Below are positions 21,213-32,324 of a stretch of DNA of 64,000 nt, piece by piece (position 1 is the stretch's first letter; each line of letters begins with the position of its first letter). Where the stretch lies: contig OX123182.2 of assembly GCA_944739405.2 (NCBI GenBank), forward strand, positions 62,251,183 to 62,315,182. Reading direction: 5' to 3'. The position numbers were made by a program, and so were the translations under genes. The notes below the pieces were generated by a model. That model worked only from the letters and a program-made list of their open reading frames with translations, had not been told where the DNA came from and did no database searches. The stretch is from Euclidia mi. Its lineage: Eukaryota > Arthropoda > Insecta > Lepidoptera > Erebidae.

Positions 21213-24200
21213 GATGGCGCTAGCTGTCGAGTAAACATCAGCTCCGTATTAAAATTTAATTAAAAATATAATATATTATAAATATAAGCTTTGGAGTAAT
21301 ATAGTTAATATATTACTCCAAAAAATACGTCCGTTTAAATATATAAAAATATTTAATAAACATATAATATAAACAGAAAATATTTCAAATTAACAAATAA
21401 CGTATCTCTGGAAAATTTGAAAAGACGAGATCAAACGCAACTGAGAAAAATTGGAAATAAAAATAAGGTCGGCACGGCGCGCTATTTCGGCGCCCTGCCA
21501 CGCCCTGCAAGACATCCACAAGAAGTTGTAATAAGTACCTACCAGCCGTACTATTCTCTGTCTACGGTACCAGCATACCCAAGAGCATACCAGCGACAAC
21601 CAGAGACTACGCCCCACTATGTCTCCGCCGCCACCTGCCATGCGCAACTCAATGTGACATAATATTATTATGACAATATTTTTTCATTATTTTCTTAGAA
21701 TCATGTTGTATCTATATTTTAATATTTTGTAAATACTTTACTGTAAATACATAGTTGTATATAGTAATTAAGTGCAAATAGTAAGATGCAAGCAGACAGT
21801 GATGGCAATGGTGAGGTAGAAGGGGGCGCAAGTCAACCTACCACATCACTGAGTGAATTAGTACGCTGCCCCTACTGTGACCAGGCCCGCTTCTTTAAAG
21901 GTAAGCGGGGTTTGAAAGTACATCTTGGCAAAATGCATAAATCCCAAGATGTACTTTCTGACCCCTTAACTTCACATTCAATTTCTACACAAGACTGTGT
22001 CCAAATTCCCTTTTGGCAACATCTTTCGAATTTAAAAAATTCTGTTCCGGTTTTGAAAAGAGTTCCCCGTGGTGCAAGGCCATCAGTCGCCAAAAAATTG
22101 GCTGACTGCATAGGTCTCGTTGTGCGGGAGAACTCAAAAACAGCTTGGGAACGACTATTAACCTTTCCTTATAGGATTTTACATATTGAAAAAGATCAGG
22201 CCTCAAAAAAGACACTTACTGCCCAAATTAAACACAACTGTTCTGTTTCGGTCCATACTTTCGACACCAAATTTACTTTTAATACAAATAGAACGAATTA
22301 TCAATATGTAGAATCCAAACTAAGGGAGGGTGATATAAGGGGTGCGTCGAGACTCTTATTCAGCACTGATGTGGTGGCGCCTTGCTCTCCAAATACGCTT
22401 GCGGGTTTGAAGAGCAAGCATCCAGCGCCGATGGATGGCCTCTCTTTTCCTGATGCCCCGGATATGGATTCGGAGCATCTGATTACTACGGCCAAGGACG
22501 TGTTCGCAGCAGTTTGCTCCTTCCGGACTGGGTCGGCTGGTGGCCTCGATGCTCTAACACCACAACATCTCAAAGATCTTGTGTGTTCAAGCGCCGGGGA
22601 GGCTGGCGATGCACTCCTGAGGGAGCTGACTGCTCTCATGAATTTGATGCTCTCCGGCAATGTGGACGGTGCCATCACTGACATATTGTATGGAGCAAAT
22701 TTATGCGCTCTTATCAAGAAGGATGGTGGCATTCGTCCCATTGCCGTAGGTTGCACATATAGGCGTATGGCAGCCAAGATATGCTGCAGATATTATAGCA
22801 ATGATTTATCTGCTAAATTCCAACCCCTCCAATTAGGTTTTGGCTCAAAGGGGGGTTGTGAGGCTGCCATACATGCCCTGGCTACGTACCTTGGTTGTGG
22901 TAATGGAGAGGTCATCCTTAAGGTTGACATAAAGAATGCCTTCAACGCAGTGAATAGGGACACCTTGTTGTCCGAGGCAAAATTAGAAACCCCCTAAATT
23001 TATAAATTTCTTTCGCAATGTTACAGATATCCCTCAAAATTATTATACAAGGACAACCTATTGGAATCCGCAGTTGGATGTCAACAAGGTGACCCACTTG
23101 GACCAGTCATTTTTAGCTTAGCAATTCACCCAATTATTCGGCAGCTAAATTCAAAATTCAATATATGGTTCTTGGACGACGGAACCCTTGCTGGAGACGC
23201 TGACATAGTGCTACAAGATTTGGCAGTTCTAAAAGACAAATTTAAATCGATCGGTTTGGAGCTAAATTCAAGTAAGTGTGAGTTATTTCTAAATAAAATT
23301 GACGATGAAAAAAAATCTTTGGTATTATCAAAATTTAATTATTTGGCACCACACATTAAAATTTGTGACAAGAATTCTCTTCGCCTCCTTGGGTCTCCTA
23401 TATTTGAAGAAGCCTACGAATCTTTCGTAGATGAAAAGATTCAAAATTTTAGTGAAATTTCAGATCGCCTGCTAAAAATTAATATTCATTCGGCTTTTAC
23501 AATCATTCGATATTGCCTTTTCGTTCCCAAATTTACGCATGTCTTGAGATCTTCGCCGCTTTGGAAAAATATGAAATGTTTAGAAAAAATGGACCAAATT
23601 ATTAAAAATACACTTAAAGAAATATTAAATGTGGATTTGAACGACCGAGCCTGGCTACAAGCGTCTCTTCCTGTACGTCTGGGTGGGCTCGGCGTTCGCA
23701 AAATTTCGGATGTTAGTTTACCGGCGTTCCTGTCCTCGGTGCACAGCACGGAAGATTTAACCAGGCAAATATTAGCACCTACACTGGTTAATTCGGAAGT
23801 GCTGTGTAAAACCGATGCCGTGAACGCCTGGAAAATGGCTTGTCCAAGCTCTGCTTTGCCTACCAACCCATTCTCCCAAAGGCAGTGGGACGGGCCGCTT
23901 TGCAACACGGTGAGAGAAAAACTTATTTTATCGTCTACAAGTGTTGCTGAGCGTGCTCGCTTGCTGGCTGTGGGAGAGTGGGAGTCTGGTCTTTGGCTTC
24001 AAGCGCTGCCGTCGTCCAATGTGGGCACAATGATGGACGACACGACATTTCGCCTCGCCACTAGCCTCCGTTTAGGTGCTCCGTGTGTTTCTCCGCATCG
24101 TTGTCATTGTGGAGAAGCCGTCGATAGCCTCGGACACCATGGACTATCTTGCGGCAGAAGCGCGGGCCGAATGCCTCGTCACGCCTATCTTAATGACATC

Positions 24201-24787
24201 ATCCGTCGCACTCTTGTCACCGCCGGAGTACCAGCCGTACTTGAACCCAATGGTTTGGTACGCGACGATGGGAAGAGGCCCGACGGTATGTCATTGATGC
24301 CTTGGAAGTTGGGTAGGCCTTTGGTATGGGACGCAACGTGCGTAGATACCCTTGCGCCATCACATCTTCCAAGTACAGCCAGCTGTGCCGGCGCTGCTGC
24401 TGCAAGCGCAGAATCCCTCAAGCGGCGAAAATACGGTAATTTAATAGGTAATTACGTATTTGAGCCGTTTGGGGTGGAGACGCTTGGTCCATGGGGTCCG
24501 AGCGCTCGTACATTGTACAGAGAAATCGCCAAACGATTAATCGACGCTTCACGTGACCAGAAGGCTGGGCTGTATTTCGGCCAGCGTATCAGCATTGCCA
24601 TCCAGCGTGGCAATGCTGCCAGCCTTCTGGGCACGTTACCAATAGACAGCGATGCGGAGGAATTCTACGATGCCTAAACCTGTCTGTACTTTGTATTTTG
24701 CCCCCGTTTTTGTACTTATTTCTTTTTTATGTACCTATGTAAATAAACAGTTCCTTAATAAAATTAGTTGTTAGTAAAAGTATAGAT
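21213..24787 (+). mobile_element. Full-length C2H2-finger/RLE non-LTR retrotransposon, nested
   Basis: This 3.58-kb insert is bounded by a 9-bp duplication, ATCCCAAAT, at 21204-21212 and 24788-24796. The 5' UTR is 573 bp and AT-rich. It includes a 14-bp hairpin at 21290-21322 and a GC-richer tract at 21470-21655 of unknown role. A single ORF follows (21786-24677, one nonsense codon), then a 110-bp 3' UTR without a long poly(A) tail. The target is another copy of the same family. Confidence 0.87.
21786..24677 (+). pseudogene. Reverse transcriptase with N-terminal C2H2 finger and C-terminal RLE
   Basis: One frame of 963 residues broken only by a stop at 22995-22997; the sister copy has a Lys codon there. 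Residues about 28-51 form a C2H2 finger. The reverse transcriptase spans about 240-620, with GGIRPIAVGCTYRRMAAK, VDIKNAFNAVNRDTL, CQQGDPLGPVIFSLA and the active site WFLDDGTL (about 460). The C-terminal domain starts with the cysteine-histidine knuckle CHCGEAVDSLGHHGLSC (about 773-789), followed by KRPDGMSLMPWKLGRPLVWD. This fits a restriction-like endonuclease of the R2/R4/NeSL group (CCHC plus PD...D). The clade is uncertain. FLDD in place of the common (Y/F)ADD is characteristic of all copies here. Confidence 0.85.
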
Positions 24788-24796
24788 ATCCCAAAT

Positions 24797-27250
24797 TAAG
24801 TATAATTGTCAAATTTCGGCCAACACTTTAGACCCTAAATTCACGTCATACAAGCATAAATCGCTCTATCAATATGTAGAATCCAAATTAACGGATGGTG
24901 ACATACGGGGCGCATCTAGACTATTATTCAGTAGTGATGTGGTGGCGCCTTGCTCTCCAGAGACGCTTGCGGGTCTGAAGAGCAAGCATCCAGCGCCCAT
25001 TAATGATCTCTCCTTTCCTGAAGCTCCCGACAGTGAATCAAAACATCTGATCACCACGGCCAAGGACGTGTTAGCAGCAGTTTGCTCCTTCCGGAGTGGC
25101 TCGGCAGGCGGCCTCGATGCCTTGACACCACAGCATCTAAAAGATCTTGTGTGTGCAAGTGCTGGGGCGATACACTTCTGAAGGAGTTGACTGCCCTAGT
25201 AAATATGATGCTCTCCGGTAATGTGGACGATGCCATCATTGACATCTTGTATGGGGCGAATCTATGTGCCCTTAACAAGAGGGATGGTGGCATTCGTCCC
25301 ATTGCCGTGGGTTGCACATATCGGCGTATAGCAGCCAAGATATGCTGTAAATTTTACAGCAGGGAGCTATCAGAAAAATTCCAACCCCTACAACTAGGTT
25401 TTGGTTCCAAAGGGGGTTGTGAGGCTGCTATACATGCCCTTTCCACGTACCTTGGAAGTGGTGATGGAGAGGTCATTTTGAAGGTTGACTTGAAAAACGC
25501 CTTCAATTCAGTGAATAGGGACACTTTGTTGACACAAGCAAAATTAGAAACCCCCAAAATTTTTAAATTTCTTTGGCAATGTTACAGGTATCCCACAAAA
25601 TTACTATATCAGGACAATCTTTTGGAATCTGCAGTTGGGTGCCAACAAGGTGACCCTCTTGGACCAGTCATTTTTAGTTTAGCTATACAACCCATTATTC
25701 GGCAAATAAATTCTAAATTTAATGCATGGTTTTTAGATGACGGGACCCTAGGGGGCGCTGCAGACATTGTATTACAAGATTTAGTTTTTATTAAAAATAA
25801 ATTCGCATCTATTGGCTTGGAACTAAATTCTAGTAAGTGTGAATTGTTTATAAATACAACAGACTCCACAAAAGAACATTCGATAATATCAAAATTTAAT
25901 AATTTGGCATCAAACATCAAAATTATTGATAAGACTTCTCTTCGCCTCCTAGGTTCACCAGTATTTGAAGAATCTTTCGGTTCTTTCTTAGACGAAAAGA
26001 TACAAAATTTTTGTGAAATTTCAGATCGCCTATTCAAAATTAATATTCATTCGGCCTATACTATTATTCGTTATTGTCTTTTCGTCCCAAAATTCACACA
26101 TGCCTTAAGATCTTCCCAACTTTGGAAAAAAAAATCACTTTTAGAACAAATCGACCAAATTATCCTAATTACTTTAAAGAGAATTTTAAATGTGGACTTG
26201 GACGACCGAGCCTGGCTACAAGCGTCTTTGCCCATACGTTTGGGTGGGCTCGGCGTTCGCAAAATTTCCAGTGTTAGTTTACCGGCGTTTCTGTCTTCGG
26301 TTCACAGCACGGAAGAGTTAACTAGGAAAATTTTATCACCTACACTAGTTAACTCAGAAGTGTTGAGCAAAACCGAAGCTATAAACGCCTGGAAAATGGC
26401 TTGTCCAAGCACTGATTTGCCTACCAACCTATTCTCCCAAAGACTGTGGGACGGTCCGCTTTGTAACATAGTAAGAAAAAATCTTTTGGATACTTCTTTA
26501 AATGTTGCAGAGCGTGCTCGCTTACTGGCTGTGGGAGAATGGGAATCCGGTCTATGGCTTCAGGCACTACCATCGTCCAACACTGGAACCATGTTGGACA
26601 ATGAGACATTCCGTATTGCCATTTGTCTTCGTTTAGGTGCTCCGTGTGTTTCTCCGCATCGATGTCATTGTGGAGAAGACGTCGATAGCCTCGGCCACCA
26701 TGGGCTATCTTGCAGCAGAAGCGCTGGTAGAATTCCTCGTCATACCCATCTGAATGATATAATCCGTCGTGCTCTTGTCGCGTCTAGTGTACCAGCTGTA
26801 CTTGAACCAAATGGTTTGGTACGCGACGACGGTAAGAGTGACAATGACATACCTGATGGTATGTCATTGTTGCCTTGGAACATGGGTAGGCCTTTCGTGT
26901 GGGACGCAACCTGCGTAGACACCCTCGCGCCATCACACGTTCCAAGCACGGGAGGCCATGCTGGCGCTGCTGCTGCAACTGCGGAAACCCTCAAACGGCG
27001 CAAATACAGTAATTTAGTAAGTAATTACGTGTTTGAGCCGTTTGGGGTGGAAACGCTAGGCTCATGGGGTCCGAGCGCTCGTTCTCTATTCCGGGAAATT
27101 TCGAAACGGTTAATCGACGTCTCACGTGACCAGAAGGCTGGTTTATTCTTTGCTCAGATAATCAGCATTGCCATCCAGCGTGGCAATGCTGCCAGCCTTA
27201 TGGGCACGTTACCCGATGACATTGATGCGGAGGCATTTTACGACGCCTAA
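24797..27250 (+). pseudogene. C2H2-finger/RLE retrotransposon, 3' half of the split copy
   Basis: Continues the frame of 20779-21212 after the nested insertion and reaches the C-terminus at 27250. It carries RPIAVGCTYRRIAAK, VDLKNAFNSVNRDTL, CQQGDPLGPVIFSLA, WFLDDGTLGG, the knuckle CHCGEDVDSLGHHGLSC, and PDGMSLLPWNMGRPFVWDA. A deletion of about 7 nt near 25166 shifts the frame, so the open part visible from 25082 starts with about 30 out-of-frame codons. Otherwise the coding region is intact. At the protein level it is close to the nested copy. Confidence 0.85.
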
Positions 27251-29222
27251 ACCATGTAAATATTTTCAGTTTCTAAATTTGTTTTTAAGGTTTTTGTATT
27301 AGATTAGATTACATTAAGCTTCTTATAAATTATGTTACTTAATACAAAATGAAATAAAAAAACATTTTGTAAAAAACAAAATATCACTCAGCAGTAAATA
27401 ACTGTATCAATAGTTATGTTTATAGATTTTAATACACGTATCTAAAGACCAACATTCAAGATCTGATTCCTTTGCTCCCGCCGCGACCACGGCAGAAGCA
27501 AGTCTGCCGAAACGTTGGCAAATACCGAGGTTTTTATGCCTTAAGTATATTATTTATAGCGATTAAGACCTTAAATAATCTGACTCAAGATTTACTACAG
27601 GGTGCAATATTTTATAGTGAAAACTTAATTTTCATGTTTAATCGTATCGAGGACATAAGCATGGAGCTTATTTACAAAGTACAAGACAAGTATATATCTC
27701 CAGTAGTCAAATCCATAAATAGATCAAATATTGGGATAGGACGTAAGTTGCGTAGAGGATACACCGACTACCACCAGAAATTTAAAACGAAATTTTGAAT
27801 ATTAAAACGCTTATTACATGATATACTTCTTTCTTTCACATAATACTGTAGGTAATAGGTACCTACTATACAGTCAAGCTGTGACTCAGTAGGAAGAAAA
27901 AGCCTAAGTTTTTTACCTAATCTGTTAGCTACCTAAACATTTCGCAACCGCGATTCGCGTGAATCGAACATTGACATACACCATAGCGGTTTTAGTAAGC
28001 CGACGAAACGAGCAGCCATATGAATTCCTAAGCGAAAATAAAAATAAATTAAAGCCCTAAAAATGCTTTAACTACTGTTTACCGACTCAGAAACTCAATA
28101 ATACCTTGTATGCATACCTACAGATAAAACGCCAAAAAATAATGATATCAGTTAGGTACTTAACGAAATTGAATCGTTCGCTGCACAACCAAAAAAATCT
28201 GCTAACAAAAGCACCTAATATAATATGCATAAGCCCCAGATTTGGCACTGAAAAATAATTTGCAAAGTGATAAGTATAATGGCCAATTCGGATTAATTTT
28301 CCACCACTTACTATCTTGCAGCGTCAAATTTAACTGAAACTGCAGTATTATACGGTGCGCCTAGAGGCAGTTCCAAAATTAAACACGATCCTCTGCAAGT
28401 TGCGCACCATCTAGATTTCGTACGTCCAACTTAGTTCTAATGTTAACCTTCGGTTAAATTCTGGATGAATAGATGACTGATATTAGTTTAGTTTTCTCAT
28501 AAGTTTATGTGAGCTACCCAAGGCTGTATAAGATGTTTCTATGAGTAATTATTAATTATAATAATTATGTATATAGGTACACAATTTTGTGTACCTGTGC
28601 TGATTCAAAATAATCATTGGCTTTTTACTATTTTATAGTTAGGTATAGCAATACTTGCCTAGTGGTGTTACTTGGTGCTATCAAAGTCTAATCAACGCAA
28701 ATATTATTGACAGCTATTGAGAGAAAACAGAAAGAACACAAGCTCGTAATTTATCACGTTATTACATACATACCTACCTAGAAAAAATACAGAAAAGTAG
28801 AAGTTGAGAAAAAGTGAAGTAAGAACCACATGCAATGAAAATATTTTTATTTCGTTCTACAATATAAAAGGTGTCGGCGGGGGAACTTGTCAAGCTAACT
28901 TTCATATAGATACTTCGAAATTACGGGCACTCAGTTTCTTAAATTACCCGATACTGATCTAACCTATTCGTACATTATCGGACCCAATTAGTTACGGACC
29001 TATATTTAATTTGTACAAATCAGATTGGATTTACTGTTATAATACTTTTACAACATAGATACAACTTCTTCAAATATATCCAAACATATAATACCTGGGT
29101 TATAACCCAGTTTTGGATATAAAAGAGGAAAAACAAGGCACAGCTATTAAAAAGCATGCACATAATATAAGAAACATAACGGTTGAATCATTTCATATTT
29201 TACATTTAAAAAGGCAATCCCG
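27251..29222. other. Element 3' UTR and unassigned DNA
   Basis: The first 130 bp are the 3' UTR of the preceding retrotransposon. The rest is AT-rich with one unassigned ORF (27472-27798) and no recognisable element until the duplicated segment starts at 29223. Confidence 0.45.
27472..27798 (+). CDS. Unassigned 108-codon ORF
   Basis: I do not recognise this protein. The N-terminus RPRQKQVCRNVGKYRGFYAL contains a phrase (CRNVGK) resembling the peptide coded just after the GIY-YIG domain in some Penelope-like elements. The rest is hydrophobic then basic (SINRSNIGIGRKLRRGY). There is no clear start context, intron signal or paralogue in the window. It could be a small exon, a retroelement tail or chance. 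Confidence 0.25.
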   Translation: MLPPRPRQKQVCRNVGKYRGFYALSILFIAIKTLNNLTQDLLQGAIFYSENLIFMFNRIEDISMELIYKVQDKYISPVVKSINRSNIGIGRKLRRGYTDYHQKFKTKF

Positions 29223-29412
29223 ACTCCATTGAGACTGGCAGTCCTTTTCGTCTTTATTACAAAATAACTATACAAGGAACAAGAAGTAAGACGACACAAT
29301 ATACATACAATTAGGAAGACACGACAAGAAAAATAAGTGTACCGATGTACGTTGTCGCATACCGGATAAACCATTTGTGGCGAGGGATGGCACCGCTGTA
29401 ATACATTCAGCA

Positions 29413-29450
29413 AACATCCTTTCATGATGGTTCTATCATGAAAGGATGTT
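29413..29450. repeat. Hairpin with 16-bp perfect arms
   Basis: Arm aacatcctttcatgat and its exact inverse surround a 6-nt loop. The same hairpin is present in duplication copy 2 (42752-42789), so it predates the duplication. Confidence 0.85.
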
Positions 29451-29617
29451 ACAAAGAGGGGATGCAAGAAAAACAAAATAAAATTGTACCACACATCCGG
29501 CTTATTTAGGTCATATACCATTGTTTAGAATATCAAACGTTAACATTTAAATATGCACAATGCCGCTTTAGGACGCTTATGAACCTCACGTTAAAAGCCA
29601 GTTTGATATAGCGCTAT

Positions 29618-31083
29618 TTAACACGTTGGCTGCGGCAAGTAAAATCATAAACCTTTATCTGGTGCGGCGGCAGGTCGAAATGTGTCCCCAACGATTTTTC
29701 CACCAGTCTTTTTCAACCTACCAGCTCTAGGGTAGCTTAAAATGCTATAACTTTGCGAAAACATGATGTATAATTTTTTTTTATTCTGTTAGAATAACCT
29801 TGAACCCAGCTTCCTTAGGTTTGATTCGGCCCGGAATCTACCAAATAGGAAATGAGATATAAACCAGGAAAAGTGGCAGGCCGATATCGACCTGAACCGC
29901 ACTAGAAGGTATTTTGAGCAGTGATGGGACATACCAAAAAACAGGAATATCCAAAATAAAACAGAACTATCGTACATAAAGTAAATGATGATTTTTATTT
30001 AATTGTGGCTGGTTTCAAAACATGACACGCAAACATTCATCTTGCATTGCCTGCAATATTTTTAAATTCTTTTTTACTCTTTTTTTTGCTTTGTCGCTAC
30101 TGAAGGTTCGCCGCAATCTCTCATAACACCCTGCATAATTTCATACGATTGAAAAGAAACAAAATGATTTAAAAACGAGATTTTATACTTAATTAATATA
30201 TTTTTATTACATAGTAAATTCCATAAAAATGTTATAAAATTCATCATCATCATCAGCATCGTGAACATTTGGAATGGGTACGTCACACTGCTAGCGCGGC
30301 TGTGAAGCGTCTGAGAGTAGGTAAGGTGTGCTAAAAATTGTAATTAAGCACAGTTTGATTGGTGCCGTTTTTCGAGCCACGATCGTGCATCTATTGTTTA
30401 TTTAATCCAAGCTTTTAAATCACCTTTCAAGGAAAAAAAACTAGATCGAAATCGTTTTAGCACCGCTCCGTTTGCGTCGGGGGTTAAAAAGCGAATATCA
30501 CTGCACTTTCACAGGTTACCGTACATTTCCAAATATTATAAGTACTGCTATAAATATACGTGTATGTAGTAAGCAAAACTTACCGCTTTTACTTGGTTTT
30601 CCATGATGTTTAATTCCTAAATACTTTTTTTTTTTCTTAATTGGAAATATTTTATCACTACTGCCACTAGCAGTAATTGTAGAGCGAATAAAATTCCAAA
30701 ATTTGTATTAGTCTTTTATTGTTTGCCATCGTCAATTTTATCGACAGAACACAGCACTAACTGGCGGCGCGTGCGCTCTGTGCGGTATCAGGTCGCCGGC
30801 GGCCTGTTGGGTTGTCGGGCTGAAATAGACCCCCTGCCGCACTGAGCGGATATATTTCACCGCTAATGCGTGGTAGGTCGAAAAAGGCCTGCCGTGATGT
30901 TTTAATGGGGAATACCTACAATTTTGACTACAAGCCGAAATATATATTTGTCTCTGTCAAAACCTTAAAAACACCTAAAATAATCGTTCCGCACCAGCGA
31001 GAAGGACATAGTTTTCCTCGTCCGCACCAGTTGTACGCACAGCGGCAGGCCGAAATCGGCCTGTTCCGCAGTGAACGTGTTAA
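29618..31083. mobile_element. piggyBac-like non-autonomous element, copy 1
   Basis: Bounded by TTAA at 29618-29621 and 31080-31083. Ends read inward CACGTTGGCTGCGG and CACGTTCACTGCGG (12 of 14 match). The interior carries several imperfect palindromic modules built on GGCAGGCCGA...CCTG...CCGCA, near 29660, 29873, 30781-30845, 30868 and 31041. The ORFs inside (for example 30866-31177) do not resemble a transposase. TTAA targeting and the short TIRs suggest cross-mobilisation by a piggyBac-type transposase. Confidence 0.7.
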
Positions 31084-31473
31084 AACGTTTAAAAATGTTT
31101 TCCATTGTTTAATAGGAACCACTTCGCGCCTTTTTTGTGTAGTAACTGTATTATCATTTGGAGTGTCACTTTATTAAATTTTTAAACTTGGTTTTGTAGC
31201 TACGATTTATTGTGGGTAAGTATTTTATCATCGCTAGCGGAATTCACTTTCCTCTATCTTCATAGGTATCTTAAATTCAAAGCCTATCTTAAATTTCCTG
31301 GTCAGTAGAGATTTGTTTTCAATATGAAAGGATATTCAATAACTTCCCCATTGAATAATTCTGATTTCGAAGAAAAAATTTTCACTTCTGATATTTACTA
31401 CGATTCTGATCCCGTCTTACTTGTAATTAATACGTAATATCTTGTTACTGATTTGTAAAGAACGTAAACCCTT

Positions 31474-32176
31474 TGAGACGGAGGATCTCAGGTAGGATGT
31501 CGGGGTTCAAGAGAAACACTGCTAGGCTGAACAGGTTCTTTATTATGTCTCACTACCGCTTACATACAGTATGACCGAACTAGGTAAGCACTGGCCTGAG
31601 CTGGCTGGAGTGTAGACTCCTGCTGCTCTCCTCGGCTCGCAGGGTAGCTGCTCGAAGGGTCGCCGATGAGCTGGCCAAGGTGCGCTGCGCAGGCAGCTCT
31701 GTGGTCGATGTTCAGGCTGAGCGGGTCTCAGGCGGTGCAGCCGATGTGGGTCGAGCGGTCAGGCTCAGGCGTCCGTGGCCTGGCTGTAGGAGCTCGTAGG
31801 CAGGAACGGAGGCTTGGGTGGCAGCTGGCTAGTAGCGGCACGGCGCCAGCAGCTCGTGGCTTGTAGCCCGTAGGAAGAACGTAGCCCGTAGGGTGAAGAC
31901 AGGTGCAGTGAGCTCGTAGGGTGAACCCCAGCGGGACAGTAGATAGGAAGTAGAATGTAGAATAATCGCGAGGTGTAGCGGCAGCGTTCCGATGTCTAGG
32001 GAAAGTGACCATTCTACAACGCGCACCCATCTTATATAGATGTAGGCCTATGACTCACAACTGCCTTTGGCTAGTGAATATGACCATATTTGGTAATATT
32101 GCGAACGATGTCTGGCTAAGCTGGCGTTAAGCGCCTGCGAGATATTATAACGCAATACGTGTAGTATTACGTTACA
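31474..32176 (-). repeat. 3' LTR of the Gypsy element
   Basis: 703 bp with TG...CA ends. I find one base difference from the other LTR (position 31831 against the corresponding site near 37075), which implies recent insertion. Confidence 0.94.
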
Positions 32177-32192
32177 ATACCCCGCTCTGTAC
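32177..32192 (-). other. Polypurine tract candidate
   Basis: Directly next to the 3' LTR, the minus strand reads AGAGCGGGG followed by TAT before the LTR's TGTAACG. Position and composition suit priming of plus-strand DNA synthesis. Confidence 0.5.
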
Positions 32193-32324
32193 AGCAGGAT
32201 TTTTCGTGTCTAGACAAGAAAAATCCGTCTAACTAAGTCCTCCGAACTTCTGAAGACAGTGCTAAGTAGATAGTGACTATGAAACTCAAACTGCAGGTAG
32301 GTACAATGAAAGAATCTAGTTAGG

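Noticed and set aside
30866..31177. 103-codon ORF conserved in both duplication copies
   Set aside because: It runs over the right TIR of the piggyBac-like element, has no transposase motif, and is conserved only because the duplication is recent.
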